Assembly: GCA_018882585.1 (NCBI GenBank)
Contig: VFFB01000008.1
Span: 1 to 40,858, forward strand
Direction of reading: 5' to 3'
Length of the DNA stretch: 40,858 nucleotides
Source: Candidatus Kapaibacterium sp.
GTDB lineage: Bacteria; Bacteroidota; Ignavibacteria; Kapaibacteriales; Kapaibacteriaceae
The notes below the pieces were generated by a model. It had not been told where the DNA came from and ran no database searches. It was given only the letters and a program-made list of their open reading frames with translations. The first letter of the stretch is position 1. Each line of letters starts with the position of its first letter. Made by a program: the position numbers and the translations under genes. Positions 19,772-30,161 of the stretch are shown piece by piece.

Positions 19772-21322
19772 ATGGCACTACTTGACGCTTATACAGGTCC
19801 ATGGACCGAGGCCGAAGCGGCCCATCTGCTGCGGCGGACGACTTTTGGATGCAATCCGCAGCAGACTGCGCAGGCCGCATCGCTTGGCCTTACAGCAACG
19901 CTCGACGCGTTGCTGAAGGTACAGCCCGCGCCCGAGCCACCGGTCGATCCAACGACGGGCAAGACGTTCGTGACGGGTACGATCGATCTGACCGGAGGAA
20001 ATCCCGGCAGGTATAGGGCCTACGTCAAAGCCTGGTGGGCCGACCTGATGGCAACGCAGCCGCCGTCGATCACCGAGAAGTTGACGCTGTTCTGGATGAA
20101 TCACTTCGTGGTGGAAGCGACCGCGGTCGGACATCCGCAGATCCTGTTTACCTACCTGGCCTACATGCGGAGCAATGCCCTGGGCAATTTCAAGGGCATG
20201 GCTCGGCAGGTGACCATCGAGCCGGCTATGCTGCGCTACCTGAATGGCAACACGAACACCAAGGGCAATGCCAACGAGAACTATGCCCGCGAACTGCAGG
20301 AACTGTTTACCATCGGCAAAGGCCCCGAGCGCGCGTCGGGTGACTACACGACGTACACCGAGCGCGATGTTCGCGAGGCCGCCAGGGTCCTGACGGGATG
20401 GCGTGACGCGCGGTTGACGTTGCAGACAACGTTTCTTGCAACGCAGCACGACACAGGCGACAAACAGTTTTCGGCCTCCTACGGCAATCGCATCATCAAG
20501 GGCCGCTCCGGTGCTGACGCCGGCAACGCAGAACTCGACGAACTGATCGCAATGATCTTCGATCAGCAGGCGACGCGGTATACCATCGTTCGGAAACTCT
20601 ACCGGTGGTTCGTCGACTGTGACATTACGCCCGACATTGAGCAGAAGGTTATCGAGCCTCTTGGCGATCTCCTGCACGCCTCGGATTGGAACGTCACTCC
20701 CGTGCTGCGAAAGCTCCTGATGTCGCGCCACTTCTTCAGCGACGACATCCGCGGCGCCCAGTTGAAATCGCCGGCTGATTTCGTCATCGGCTTGCTGCGA
20801 AGCATCAGCTATCAAGCGCCAACCGACGTGCAGCAGCGCTATGCGGCCGGCACCAGTGTTGCCAACACGCTCACAGCACTCCAAATGGATCTGTGCGAGC
20901 CCCCAAGTGTTGCTGGCTATGATGCGACCTATCAGGGTCCCGACTACGACCGTTTGTGGCTGAATACGGCAACGCTGCCATTGCGGAACGGTGCTACCGA
21001 CGTCATCATCTACGGTCAGCGCGGTCGCGGTGGCATCTTCGACAGTATCGCCTACATCAAGAGCATTCCCAATGCATCCGACGCCTACGCATTGGTCGAT
21101 ACCGTCGTACAGCGCCTGTTTACCGTGCCCGTGAGCACCGATATGCGCAAGACACTCGTGATCGACGTGCTGCAGCAGGGTGGACGTGACTACGAATGGA
21201 CCCAGCAATGGGAGGAGTTTCTTGCCAACGAGCAAAACGTTGCCAACCGCAATGCTGTCAAAGCGAAACTGGACCTGTTCTTCCGATACATTTTCCGCAT
21301 GGCCGAGTTTCAACTGCTATGA
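19772..21322 (+). CDS. DUF1800 family protein
   Basis: EAEAAHLLRRTTFGCNPQQ, EKLTLFWMNHFVVE, NENYARELQELFTIG and EAARVLTGW are DUF1800 hallmarks. Confidence 0.93.
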   Translation: MALLDAYTGPWTEAEAAHLLRRTTFGCNPQQTAQAASLGLTATLDALLKVQPAPEPPVDPTTGKTFVTGTIDLTGGNPGRYRAYVKAWWADLMATQPPSITEKLTLFWMNHFVVEATAVGHPQILFTYLAYMRSNALGNFKGMARQVTIEPAMLRYLNGNTNTKGNANENYARELQELFTIGKGPERASGDYTTYTERDVREAARVLTGWRDARLTLQTTFLATQHDTGDKQFSASYGNRIIKGRSGADAGNAELDELIAMIFDQQATRYTIVRKLYRWFVDCDITPDIEQKVIEPLGDLLHASDWNVTPVLRKLLMSRHFFSDDIRGAQLKSPADFVIGLLRSISYQAPTDVQQRYAAGTSVANTLTALQMDLCEPPSVAGYDATYQGPDYDRLWLNTATLPLRNGATDVIIYGQRGRGGIFDSIAYIKSIPNASDAYALVDTVVQRLFTVPVSTDMRKTLVIDVLQQGGRDYEWTQQWEEFLANEQNVANRNAVKAKLDLFFRYIFRMAEFQLL

Positions 21323-21333
21323 GGGACACTACC

Positions 21334-22911
21334 ATGGACCGTCGCCGTTTTCTCCTTCGTACCTCCGGAGCCGTCTCGCTGCCCCTTGTCCTGAATGGCC
21401 TTCCCCTGAAGGCATTTGATGGACCCCTGCTGCAGGACATGTTCAACACGACCGAAGCATCGGATCGTGTGCTGGTGCTGATACAGCTGAACGGAGGCAA
21501 CGATGGTATCAATACCGTCCTGCCGCTGGACCAGTACGACGAGTTGATGAAGGTGCGTGCCAACATCGCCATCGACGAAGCGAAGGCCCTGAAGCTTACC
21601 AACAAGATCGGCCTGCACCCCATGATGACGGGCGTGCGCGACCTGTACACCGAGCAGAAGGTCGGCGTCATCGCCGGCGTTGGCTATCCCAACCCCAACC
21701 TGTCGCACTTCCGCTCGACGGATATCTGGATGACGGCAAGTGCGTCGAACGAGGTGATCTCGACCGGCTGGCTAGGTCGCTACCTGCATCGCGACTATCC
21801 GAACTATCCGGAAGGGTATCCGAACCAGACGATGCCCGACCCGATCGCCATCCAGATGTCGGCCGTGGTCTCTCTGGCCCTTACCGGACAGGATCAACAT
21901 TCGCTGGGCACGGCACTGCAGGATCCCGAGACATTTTATCAACTCGTCTCAGGTACGACATCAGGGGGCGGTGATCTGCCCTCGCAGAAGAACGCACGCG
22001 ACAACGTCATGTATGTGCGTGGTGTCCAAGCAAAGTCGATGTCGTATTCGACGGTCATCAAGGCTGCTGCCGATAAGGCGAACAACATTGGGACGTATCC
22101 GACGGGCAACAGGTTGGCCGACCAGCTGAAGGTCGTGGCTCGACTTGTGGCCGGCGGACTGAAGACGCGGGTCTATGTGGTGTCGCTTGGCGGTTTTGAT
22201 ACGCATGCCGGACAGGTGGTTGACGGTGATACGGCCACGGGCGGGCATGCCAACTTGCTGCAGCAACTTTCGGACGCCGTGATGGCCTTTCAGCGAGACC
22301 TGGAAGCCTTGAAGTGCGATAGCCGTGTGCTGTCGATGACGTTCTCGGAGTTTGGTCGTCGCGTTGCTTCAAACCTCAGTCTGGGTACCGATCACGGCAC
22401 GTCAGCACCGATGTTCATCTTCGGGACGCCGGCGCAGGACGGAGTACGCGGGCCGTATCCAAGTTTGACCGACCTTGACAACGGCAACCTGAAGATGAAC
22501 GTCGACTTCAGGGCTGTCTACGCATCAGTACTGCAGCAATGGTTTGGCGCCGACGCTGCCGTGCTCCGAGAAGTGCTTTTCAACGACTTCACCACGATAC
22601 CAGTGGTCAAGAACAGACCGACGTCAGTGTCCGACAACATCACCGATGCAGGCTGCACGCTGTTTCCCATCGCCCCCAATCCCGTTATTGGTCAGGCATT
22701 GATCAGATATCAGCTTGACCGTCCGCGCACCGTTCATCTTGGCGTCTATGACGCATTGGGGTTCCATGTGGCGACGCTGGCCAATGGTCTGGTCGATGCG
22801 GGTTCGCATGATGCGGTGTTTGCCGCTGGCGGCATGCCGTCGGGAACGTACTACGTGCAACTACGTCGCGACGACGTGCGGCTCGTGCAGCCGATCGTTG
22901 TCATGCGCTGA
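21334..22911 (+). CDS. DUF1501 family protein with twin-arginine-like leader and sorting-domain-like C-terminus
   Basis: MDRRRFLLRTSGAVSLPLVLNG leader; VLVLIQLNGGNDGINTVLPLDQYDEL; MTFSEFGRRVASNLSLGTDHGTSAPMFIFG; C-terminus VYDALGFHVATLANGLVDAG...GGMPSGTYYVQLRRDDVRLVQPIVVMR. Confidence 0.92.
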   Translation: MDRRRFLLRTSGAVSLPLVLNGLPLKAFDGPLLQDMFNTTEASDRVLVLIQLNGGNDGINTVLPLDQYDELMKVRANIAIDEAKALKLTNKIGLHPMMTGVRDLYTEQKVGVIAGVGYPNPNLSHFRSTDIWMTASASNEVISTGWLGRYLHRDYPNYPEGYPNQTMPDPIAIQMSAVVSLALTGQDQHSLGTALQDPETFYQLVSGTTSGGGDLPSQKNARDNVMYVRGVQAKSMSYSTVIKAAADKANNIGTYPTGNRLADQLKVVARLVAGGLKTRVYVVSLGGFDTHAGQVVDGDTATGGHANLLQQLSDAVMAFQRDLEALKCDSRVLSMTFSEFGRRVASNLSLGTDHGTSAPMFIFGTPAQDGVRGPYPSLTDLDNGNLKMNVDFRAVYASVLQQWFGADAAVLREVLFNDFTTIPVVKNRPTSVSDNITDAGCTLFPIAPNPVIGQALIRYQLDRPRTVHLGVYDALGFHVATLANGLVDAGSHDAVFAAGGMPSGTYYVQLRRDDVRLVQPIVVMR

Positions 22912-22930
22912 AGAATGCCGGAATATGAGC

Positions 22931-24202
22931 TCAGGCGTCGGCCTTGGCTCGGCGCTGCGGACGTGCGTCGGCAAGTTCCAGCAGCGGCGAGGCGCCTGAT
23001 TCGACCGTTGCCTTTGTGATCACGCAGCGGCGCACGTTGGTGGCATCCGGCAGCTCGTACATGATGGGGTTCATGATCTCTTCCATCACGCCCCGCAGGG
23101 CGCGGGCTCCGGTGCGGCGCAGCTTGGCACGCTGCACGATGGCCGCCAGAGCCTCGGGCTCGAACTCGAGTTCGATGCCTTCAAGGACGAGCAGTTTCTG
23201 ATACTGCTTCACAAGTGCATTCTTGGGATTCGACAGAATGTCGAGCATCGCCTCGTCGCTCAGCGGCTCCAACGTCGAAACCACGGGCAGTCGTCCGATG
23301 AACTCGGGGATGAAGCCAAAGCGCATCAGGTCTTCCGGTTCGACGAACTTCAGCAGTTCCGGTGTCTCCTCGATGGCCTCGCTCAGCGCTGCCGTAAAGC
23401 CCATCGTTGATGTGCGTTTGCGACGTGCGATGATCTTCTCGAGTCCTTCGAAGGCACCGCCGCAGATGAACAGGATGTTTCGCGTATTCACGTACAGCAA
23501 CGGTTGCTCGGGGTGCTTGCGTCCGCCCTTCGGAGGGATGCCGGCGACTGTACCTTCAAGGAGCTTCAGCAGGCCTTGCTGCACGCCTTCGCCGGACACG
23601 TCGCGGGTGATGCTGGCCGAATCACTCTTGCGGGTGATCTTGTCGATCTCGTCAACGTAGATGATGCCGCGCTCGGCGCGTTCGACGTTGTAGTCGGCAT
23701 TCTGCAGCAGGTTCACGATGATCGACTCGACATCGTCGCCAACGTAACCGGCCTCGGTCAGCGTCGTTGCATCGGCAATGGCGAACGGCACATCCAAGAT
23801 GCGCGCCAGTGTCTGGGCCAGGAGCGTCTTACCCGTACCGGTTGGCCCTAGCATCAGGATGTTGCTCTTCTCGATCTCGACGTCATCGAAGGCGCTAACA
23901 AGTTCCCGCGCCTGGATTCGCTTGTAGTGGTTGTACACGGCAACGCTCAGGACTTGCTTTGCCATTGCCTGACCGATGACGTACTGGTCGAGCTGACGTT
24001 TGATCTCGGACGGTTTCGGCAGCGACTTCGCAGCCGCACGCGTTTGCGTCGGCTCTGCATTCTTCTTCAGAATGCCGACGGAGTTCTGCACGCAGACGTC
24101 GCAGATGTAGACGCCTTTGCCGGCGATCAGGCTTGATACTTCGCGTGCGTTGCGCCCGCAGAACGAGCAGCGTATGTCTTCGTTAGAGCCGTGTGTTTCC
24201 AA
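22931..24202 (-). CDS. clpX: ATP-dependent Clp protease ATP-binding subunit ClpX
   Basis: N-terminal zinc domain [83 protein letters not shown]. Confidence 0.98.
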   Translation of the reverse strand: METHGSNEDIRCSFCGRNAREVSSLIAGKGVYICDVCVQNSVGILKKNAEPTQTRAAAKSLPKPSEIKRQLDQYVIGQAMAKQVLSVAVYNHYKRIQARELVSAFDDVEIEKSNILMLGPTGTGKTLLAQTLARILDVPFAIADATTLTEAGYVGDDVESIIVNLLQNADYNVERAERGIIYVDEIDKITRKSDSASITRDVSGEGVQQGLLKLLEGTVAGIPPKGGRKHPEQPLLYVNTRNILFICGGAFEGLEKIIARRKRTSTMGFTAALSEAIEETPELLKFVEPEDLMRFGFIPEFIGRLPVVSTLEPLSDEAMLDILSNPKNALVKQYQKLLVLEGIELEFEPEALAAIVQRAKLRRTGARALRGVMEEIMNPIMYELPDATNVRRCVITKATVESGASPLLELADARPQRRAKADA

Positions 24203-24238
24203 GGCGAGCGTTATCGAAGTGTGCAGGAACCCACGAAC

Positions 24239-24841
24239 TTACGTCGTAGCGGTGGGAGTACGCTCCAGAACGCGATCGATCAAGCCATAGGACAGCGCTT
24301 CCTGAGGCGACATGTAGTTGTCGCGGTCGGCATCCTTCTTGACCGTGTCGTAGTCCTTACCCGAGTGGTGGCAGATAATGCCGTACAGGGTGTCGCGGAT
24401 GCGAAGCATTTCCTTGGTATAGATCTCGATGTCGGTGGCCTGACCTTGTGTTCCGCCAAGTGGCTGGTGCATCATGATGCGCGAGTTCGGAAGGGCGTAG
24501 CGTTTGCCCTTGGTGCCCGCGCAGAGCAAGACCTGAGCCATCGAGGCGGCCATGCCGACGCAGATCGTCGAGATGTCGGGCTTCACGAATTGCATCGTAT
24601 CGTAGATCGCCAGGCCTGCCGTGACGCTTCCGCCGGGCGAGTTGATGTACAGCGAGATGTCCTTCGTGGGGTCTTCGCTTTGCAGGAACAGCAGCTGCGC
24701 GATCGTGAGCGATGCAACCATGTCGTCGATCGGCGTACCGATGAAGATGATGCGTTCTTTCAGCAGTCGCGAGTAGATGTCATAGGCGCGTTCGCCGCGG
24801 CTGGTCTGCTCGACGACCATTGGGACAAGTTGGTTGTGCAT
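24239..24841 (-). CDS. clpP: ATP-dependent Clp protease proteolytic subunit ClpP
   Basis: [55 protein letters not shown] (catalytic Ser), [19 protein letters not shown]. Confidence 0.98.
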   Translation of the reverse strand: MHNQLVPMVVEQTSRGERAYDIYSRLLKERIIFIGTPIDDMVASLTIAQLLFLQSEDPTKDISLYINSPGGSVTAGLAIYDTMQFVKPDISTICVGMAASMAQVLLCAGTKGKRYALPNSRIMMHQPLGGTQGQATDIEIYTKEMLRIRDTLYGIICHHSGKDYDTVKKDADRDNYMSPQEALSYGLIDRVLERTPTATT

Positions 24842-24884
24842 CGCTGTATCCTTCGGAATTGGGTCGCAGTGGCTGTAAAACACC

Positions 24885-26147
24885 TTAGCCGATCGTATCG
24901 GCGTCCACGTTGACGTCATTGATGATGGCATAGTCTATCAGCGCGTCGATGGCCTTCTCGGCAAGCAGCTGCGTGATGACACTGTTGTTCTGCCGAACGA
25001 GCATCCGAAGCTGATCCTCGGTCATGCCGTAGCGTTCTGCCGCTGCAGCGAAATCCGCATCGGTGATCTCGAGGTTTTCGGCCTCGATGATCTTCTCGCG
25101 GATCAGCTCCCAGCGGACAATACGCTCGGCGGTCGGCTTGAGCTGGTCTTCCAGGTCGTGCGCCGTCAGCTTCTCGATGCCAGGGGCGCCTTCGTTGCGA
25201 CGCTTGAAGTCGTCGAACAGCTGGTGTACCACGGAGTGTACCAAGCTGTGCGGTGCATCAAAGCTGTGGGCTTGGACAAGTTGGTCCACGATCTGGTTTT
25301 CGACCTGCTCGCGTCCGGCGTTGGTGAAGTACGTCTGCAGCTGCGTTGTGATATCCGCGCGCAGCTCCTCGGTCGTCTTGAAGCGTCCGCCGGTGATCTG
25401 CTCGACGAAGTCATTCGTGAATTCGGCCGGGATGACCTGCTGAATGTCAGTCACGGTCACACGGAAGCTCGGAGGAACGGCCGTTTCTTCCGTCGTTTCG
25501 GCCACGTAGGAAAACGTATCGCCGACCTTGGTATTCATCAGCGAGTTCCGAAGGTGCATATCGACGTTGTCGTCGTCGAGGAATACGCGCTCTTCGCGGG
25601 CTTCCTTGCCAAGGATGGGCATTGACGTCTCGGCATCAAGTTCGGTCATCGAGAACGTTGCAATGTGCATGGCATCGCTGGCCTCTTCGGCCGGAGCGAA
25701 GCTCGCGGCGCGCAAACGGATGCGGTCGATCTCGGTCTCGACATCAGCATCGGTCACGGTCTTAATTGGCCGGTTGACCACAAGGCCGCGGTAATCGCCG
25801 AGTTCGAACGAGGGCACGACTTCATAGCGGATCGTGAATTCGACGCCGTCGCCAGACTTGGCAATGTCCGTCAGGGCAGGGCTACCAAGGACGTGAATGC
25901 GCTCGGCGGTAACGAACTCTCGGAAGTTCGTATCGGCGATCGTTTCCAGGGCATCGGCCTCGATCTGGCGTCCGTAGTGTTGCTTGACCAGCGCCAGCGG
26001 AACCTTGCCCTTGCGGAACCCCTTCATTTCGATGCCTGCCTGTGCTTCGACGTAGGCTTTCTCGTAATGCGGTTTCAGTTCGGCGTTTGTAAGACTGATA
26101 CGGACTTCACGGCGGGTACCGTCGAGTTCTGCAACGTTGCGTTCCAA
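24885..26147 (-). CDS. tig: Trigger factor
   Basis: [59 protein letters not shown]; PPIase-like and C-terminal chaperone regions; upstream of clpP as in many bacteria. Confidence 0.95.
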   Translation of the reverse strand: MERNVAELDGTRREVRISLTNAELKPHYEKAYVEAQAGIEMKGFRKGKVPLALVKQHYGRQIEADALETIADTNFREFVTAERIHVLGSPALTDIAKSGDGVEFTIRYEVVPSFELGDYRGLVVNRPIKTVTDADVETEIDRIRLRAASFAPAEEASDAMHIATFSMTELDAETSMPILGKEAREERVFLDDDNVDMHLRNSLMNTKVGDTFSYVAETTEETAVPPSFRVTVTDIQQVIPAEFTNDFVEQITGGRFKTTEELRADITTQLQTYFTNAGREQVENQIVDQLVQAHSFDAPHSLVHSVVHQLFDDFKRRNEGAPGIEKLTAHDLEDQLKPTAERIVRWELIREKIIEAENLEITDADFAAAAERYGMTEDQLRMLVRQNNSVITQLLAEKAIDALIDYAIINDVNVDADTIG

Positions 26148-26184
26148 GGGGTTAGCTCCGGTGGGAAAGAAGGAGAAACAAGTG

Positions 26185-26266
26185 TGCGGAAGGAGAGACT
26201 CGAACTCTCATGGGTCGCCCCGCCAGATCCTAAGTCTGGTGCGTCTGCCAATTTCGCCACTTCCGC
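26185..26266 (-). tRNA. tRNA-Leu (anticodon UAG)
   Basis: Reverse complement GCGGAAGTGGCGAAATTGGCAGACGCACCAGACTTAGGATCTGGCGGGGCGACCCATGAGAGTTCGAGTCTCTCCTTCCGCA folds as a cloverleaf: acceptor GCGGAAG/CTTCCGC, anticodon arm CCAGA-CTTAGGA-TCTGG, T arm GAGAG-TTCGAGT-CTCTC; CCA not encoded. Confidence 0.95.
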
Positions 26267-26320
26267 GTTCGCACGAGTTGACGCAAGGGCACAAACTTAC
26301 GGAACCGCGGGGAGATTGGC

Positions 26321-26350
26321 CCGATCCGTGCGATCCGTCCGATCGGTATC
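26321..26350. repeat. 9-bp tandem micro-repeat, same family as 10297-10335
   Basis: cccgatccgtgcgatccgtccgatcggtatc. Confidence 0.65.
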
Positions 26351-26357
26351 TTCGCCG

Positions 26358-28619
26358 ATGCTCCTGTGCAATCCTCTGCAGCGTCTTCGCTGCGCGACAG
26401 CGCCCCTGGTGTTGCTGCTGGCTATGGTACAAACGGCGGCGGCCGCCGCCGATAGTGTTTCTACGGCAGACTCGGCCCGGATGGTCGAGGGCCGGCAGGT
26501 GGTGATCAGTGCAAGCCGATGGGCCGAGCGGGCGTCGACGGTATCGCGTCAGATCGCTGTCATCACCCCGGAAGATGTACGAATGCGTAACCCGGCAACG
26601 GCGGCCGATCTGCTGGAGGGCACGGGCGAGGTATACATGCAGCGCAGTCAGGCAGGCGGCGGCAGTCCGCGTCTGCGCGGCTTTGCTGCCAACAACGTCC
26701 TGATGGTCATCGACGGCATTCGCCTGAACAACCTCATTTACCGCACGGGCAATCTGCAGAACCTGATCCAGGTCGATGCATCAAGCATCGCCGGAGCCGA
26801 GGTGCTCTTCGGCCCCGGTTCGGTACAGTACGGCTCCGACGCCCTGGGAGGTGTCATGGTCTTCCGCACCAAGGAGCCCGTGTTTAGCAGTGCCGAACAG
26901 GGATTCACGATAAGGGGCGAGGGGTTTGCGCGGTACGCCTCGGCTGCCGCCGAGCGGACGCTTGGCGCCGAGGTCGACCTGTCGTGGAACAAGGTGGCAT
27001 CATACACGTCCGTCACGGTAAGCCGATTCGACGACCTGCGATCCGGAGGTACGTTTCCGCAGGCCCAGCCGACGTTCGGACGCCGCGACTGGTATGTGCA
27101 ACGAATCGGTGGACGTGACACGATGCTGGTGAATGCGGATCCGTTGCTGCAGAAATTCAGCGGCTACGATCAGCTGAACCTGCTGCAGAAACTTCGCTGG
27201 CAGATTTCAGACAATTGGACACTTGGGCTTACGGCGCTGTTCACCACGTCAGGCGACATACCACGGTACGACCGCCTGTTCGAGCTGCGTACTACCAATG
27301 GCGTTACTCTGCCGCGGCAGGCCGAATGGTATTACGGTCCGCAGTTCCTTAGTCTGAATGCGCTGACGCTGACCGGTCATGCCGTTGCGTCCTTCATGGA
27401 TGACCTTTCGATTACCATCTCGCAGCAGTGGTATCGGGAATCACGACATGCCAGAACGTTCCGAAGTGACGTGCGGCGTGACCAATACGAAGACGTTGCG
27501 GTCACGAATCTGAATGCCGATGCCCGGCTCCGTTTGTATGAAGGAACTGAAGACCGCGACCTCTACTACGGTATCGAGGTCTCCCTGCAGGGGGCATCGT
27601 CGTCCGCCACGGATGTCAACATCGCGAACGGTCAGCAGAATCCCGGAGTGACGCGGTATCCGGATGGTGGTTCGACTTACAACTCGTACGCCGCCTACGT
27701 GCAGACCCGTTGGGACCTCTCGGACGAACTGACCGTTGCGGGTGGACTGCGCGGTACCCTTGTTCAGCTTCGGTCCGAGGTGTCAGACGTATCCGTGTTC
27801 AGGCTTCCGTACGAAACCATTCAGACTGATCCGTCGGCGCTAACCGGTTCGATAGGATTGACATGGTCAACAACGTCATGGCTCACGATCCGTGGTAACG
27901 CCTCGACCGGCTTCCGCGCACCCAATGTCGACGACATCGGCAAGGTCTTCGAGTCGCGCACAGGAAGCGTCGTCGTCCCCAATGCGAACCTTGGCCCCAT
28001 GACCGTGACCACGCTTGAGGGTGGTGTTGAACTTCGACCAATCGATGGCTGGTCGTTGTCTGCAACAGCGTTTCATTCATGGCTGGCGGACGTGATGCAG
28101 ATACGATCCGCGACGTTCAATGGCGCGGATACCATCGTGTTCAACGACGTGCGGAGTCGGGTGACCTCGCTGCAGAATGTTGGCACGGGCTCGCTTGATG
28201 GCATTGCACTCGTGTTGACGGGAACCATACAAACCGTGACCATCACGGCCACGGCATCGGTAACAACCGGTCGCGACGATACGGGCGCCGTATTGATGCA
28301 CATCACGCCTGCCTTCGGCATGACGCGTATTGCGTGGCGTCCGATGCGAGATCTGCATGTCTCGGCCGACGTCCGCTGGTCGGCTGCATGGACAACGTCG
28401 ATGATCCCTCCGGTCGAGGCAACCCTTAACGTCAATTACCCTGCGGGCGGTCTTCCCGCATGGACCGTCGCAGGCGTACGCGCATCATACGACGTGACCA
28501 GAGCGATCACCCTGCAGGCCTCGGTCGAGAATATCTTCGACCAGCAGTACCGTCCTGCCGGCTCGGGAATCTCTGCACCTGGCCGCAACGTCGTGGCGGC
28601 CGTTCGTGTGCGCTGGTAG
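26358..28619 (+). CDS. TonB-dependent outer-membrane receptor
   Basis: Signal-like N-terminus; plug domain VVISASRWAERASTVSRQIAVITPEDVRMRNPATAADLLEGTGEVYMQRSQAGGGSPRLRGFAANNVLMVIDGIRLNN; C-terminal barrel ending SVENIFDQQYRPAGSGISAPGRNVVAAVRVRW. Confidence 0.94.
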   Translation: MLLCNPLQRLRCATAPLVLLLAMVQTAAAAADSVSTADSARMVEGRQVVISASRWAERASTVSRQIAVITPEDVRMRNPATAADLLEGTGEVYMQRSQAGGGSPRLRGFAANNVLMVIDGIRLNNLIYRTGNLQNLIQVDASSIAGAEVLFGPGSVQYGSDALGGVMVFRTKEPVFSSAEQGFTIRGEGFARYASAAAERTLGAEVDLSWNKVASYTSVTVSRFDDLRSGGTFPQAQPTFGRRDWYVQRIGGRDTMLVNADPLLQKFSGYDQLNLLQKLRWQISDNWTLGLTALFTTSGDIPRYDRLFELRTTNGVTLPRQAEWYYGPQFLSLNALTLTGHAVASFMDDLSITISQQWYRESRHARTFRSDVRRDQYEDVAVTNLNADARLRLYEGTEDRDLYYGIEVSLQGASSSATDVNIANGQQNPGVTRYPDGGSTYNSYAAYVQTRWDLSDELTVAGGLRGTLVQLRSEVSDVSVFRLPYETIQTDPSALTGSIGLTWSTTSWLTIRGNASTGFRAPNVDDIGKVFESRTGSVVVPNANLGPMTVTTLEGGVELRPIDGWSLSATAFHSWLADVMQIRSATFNGADTIVFNDVRSRVTSLQNVGTGSLDGIALVLTGTIQTVTITATASVTTGRDDTGAVLMHITPAFGMTRIAWRPMRDLHVSADVRWSAAWTTSMIPPVEATLNVNYPAGGLPAWTVAGVRASYDVTRAITLQASVENIFDQQYRPAGSGISAPGRNVVAAVRVRW

Positions 28620-28920
28620 AACGCACAGCTGTCAGGGATAATGCCGCATAAATTGACGGCGATATTGTCACAGATGTTGTCAGTTGTTTGTGTGATCTTA
28701 TCTCTCGATTTATATTGCAGTTACATGATTATCAATGCCATTTATGGCAGTATTTTTGTCACTCATTGTGATATATTGCGCTGTCTCTTTTGTCATAAAA
28801 GTGACACTCTTCCAACGGTGCAACTAACAGCATGACGGCCAAAGGCATACTATGGGCGTTGGACCGGTACATGGAAGGGGAATCCACGATACAACCGTCA
28901 CGCAGTGCAAAGGCAGCTCT

Positions 28921-30096
28921 ATGTCGGACATCCTGCACCGAGAATATCCGCATGTACAATTCCGGAAACACTGGAACCTGTCGGACCGAGCATTGATGCT
29001 CCTTGGTCAGTGTGAGGCCTATGTAGAAGGCATTTACAACACGCCGATTTTGCCGCCGCAGTATGCGGAACTCATGCAGGTTGCCTTGTTAACGGGGGCT
29101 CAGGCCACTACGGCGATCGAGGGCAACACGCTTTCGGATGAGGACATCCGCTTGATTATGACGGACGAGAAGCTGCCTCCCAGTAAGGAATATCAGGAAA
29201 TCGAAGTACGCAATATCCTTGATGCGTTCAACGTGCTAATGCGCGAAGTGATCACGGAAGGAAAGGATCATCTTGTGTCACCAGACTTGCTTCGTCGGTT
29301 TCACACGATGATCGGCCGAAACCTAGGAGAGCACTTTGCGGCGATACCGGGACGGCTGCGTGAGCATGACGTGGTAGTGGGAGCGTACAGCTGTCCTGAC
29401 TATCGCGATGTACCGGTGCTCATAGAACGTCTATGTGCTTGGCTGCTGCAGGAGTTCCACTACGGACGTAAGCAGCAGTCGTTTTCGGAGGTAGTCATCC
29501 AGGCAGTCGTCACGCACGTCTACATCGCCTGGATCCATCCGTTTGGTGACGGAAATGGACGCACCGGCCGGCTGGTGGAGTTCTATCTGCTCTTGCGTGG
29601 AGGAAATCCGGATATCGCGTCGCACATCCTGTCGAACCATTACAACATGACGAGGCCCGAGTATTATCGGCAGCTCGAGCAGGCGACGGCAACCCGTGAT
29701 CTTACGTCGTTTATCGAGTATGCACTGCTGGGGTTTCGCGATGGTCTCGTGCAGACGCTTGGGACGATTCAGCGCAGTCAGCTTCGAACAACATGGGAGC
29801 GGTTTATCTACGATGCCTTTGACGAGATACGCGGTACTGTGCACAAGGAAACGCTCCGTAGACAGCGATCCCTTGCGCTGGAATTGCCGTTTGATCGGTC
29901 GTTTCAGATCACCGACGTGCCCAATCTCTCAACGCCGCTGGCAAGGATGTACGCTTCTACTGGCGATCGTACCGTTCGGCGGGACGTCGAGCGCTTGATG
30001 AAGCTGTCACTCGTTGTTCGAACAGAACAAGGCTACGCGACAAACACAAATGCATTGCGAAGTATGATCGCAAAACGCCGTTCACGGTTGGCTTAG
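28921..30096 (+). CDS. Fic family protein (class II-like, N-terminal inhibitory motif)
   Basis: Fic motif HPFGDGNGRTGR; inhibitory-helix-like TTAIEGNTL; AIPGRLREHDVVVGAY. Start inferred at MSDILHREYP. Confidence 0.94.
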   Translation: MSDILHREYPHVQFRKHWNLSDRALMLLGQCEAYVEGIYNTPILPPQYAELMQVALLTGAQATTAIEGNTLSDEDIRLIMTDEKLPPSKEYQEIEVRNILDAFNVLMREVITEGKDHLVSPDLLRRFHTMIGRNLGEHFAAIPGRLREHDVVVGAYSCPDYRDVPVLIERLCAWLLQEFHYGRKQQSFSEVVIQAVVTHVYIAWIHPFGDGNGRTGRLVEFYLLLRGGNPDIASHILSNHYNMTRPEYYRQLEQATATRDLTSFIEYALLGFRDGLVQTLGTIQRSQLRTTWERFIYDAFDEIRGTVHKETLRRQRSLALELPFDRSFQITDVPNLSTPLARMYASTGDRTVRRDVERLMKLSLVVRTEQGYATNTNALRSMIAKRRSRLA

Positions 30097-30161
30097 CGGA
30101 CTGGTTTCCGAAGTCGCTTTACGTGGAAATGAGATAAAACGCCGAATACCCCTCCCACCCC

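Noticed and set aside
19778-21313. 511-aa minus-strand ORF opposite the DUF1800 gene
   Set aside because: Shadow ORF antisense to a recognisable family; no domain recognised.
26137-26505. Plus-strand ORF across the tRNA-Leu and the start of the TonB receptor
   Set aside because: Overlaps a clear tRNA gene and a confident CDS in another frame.
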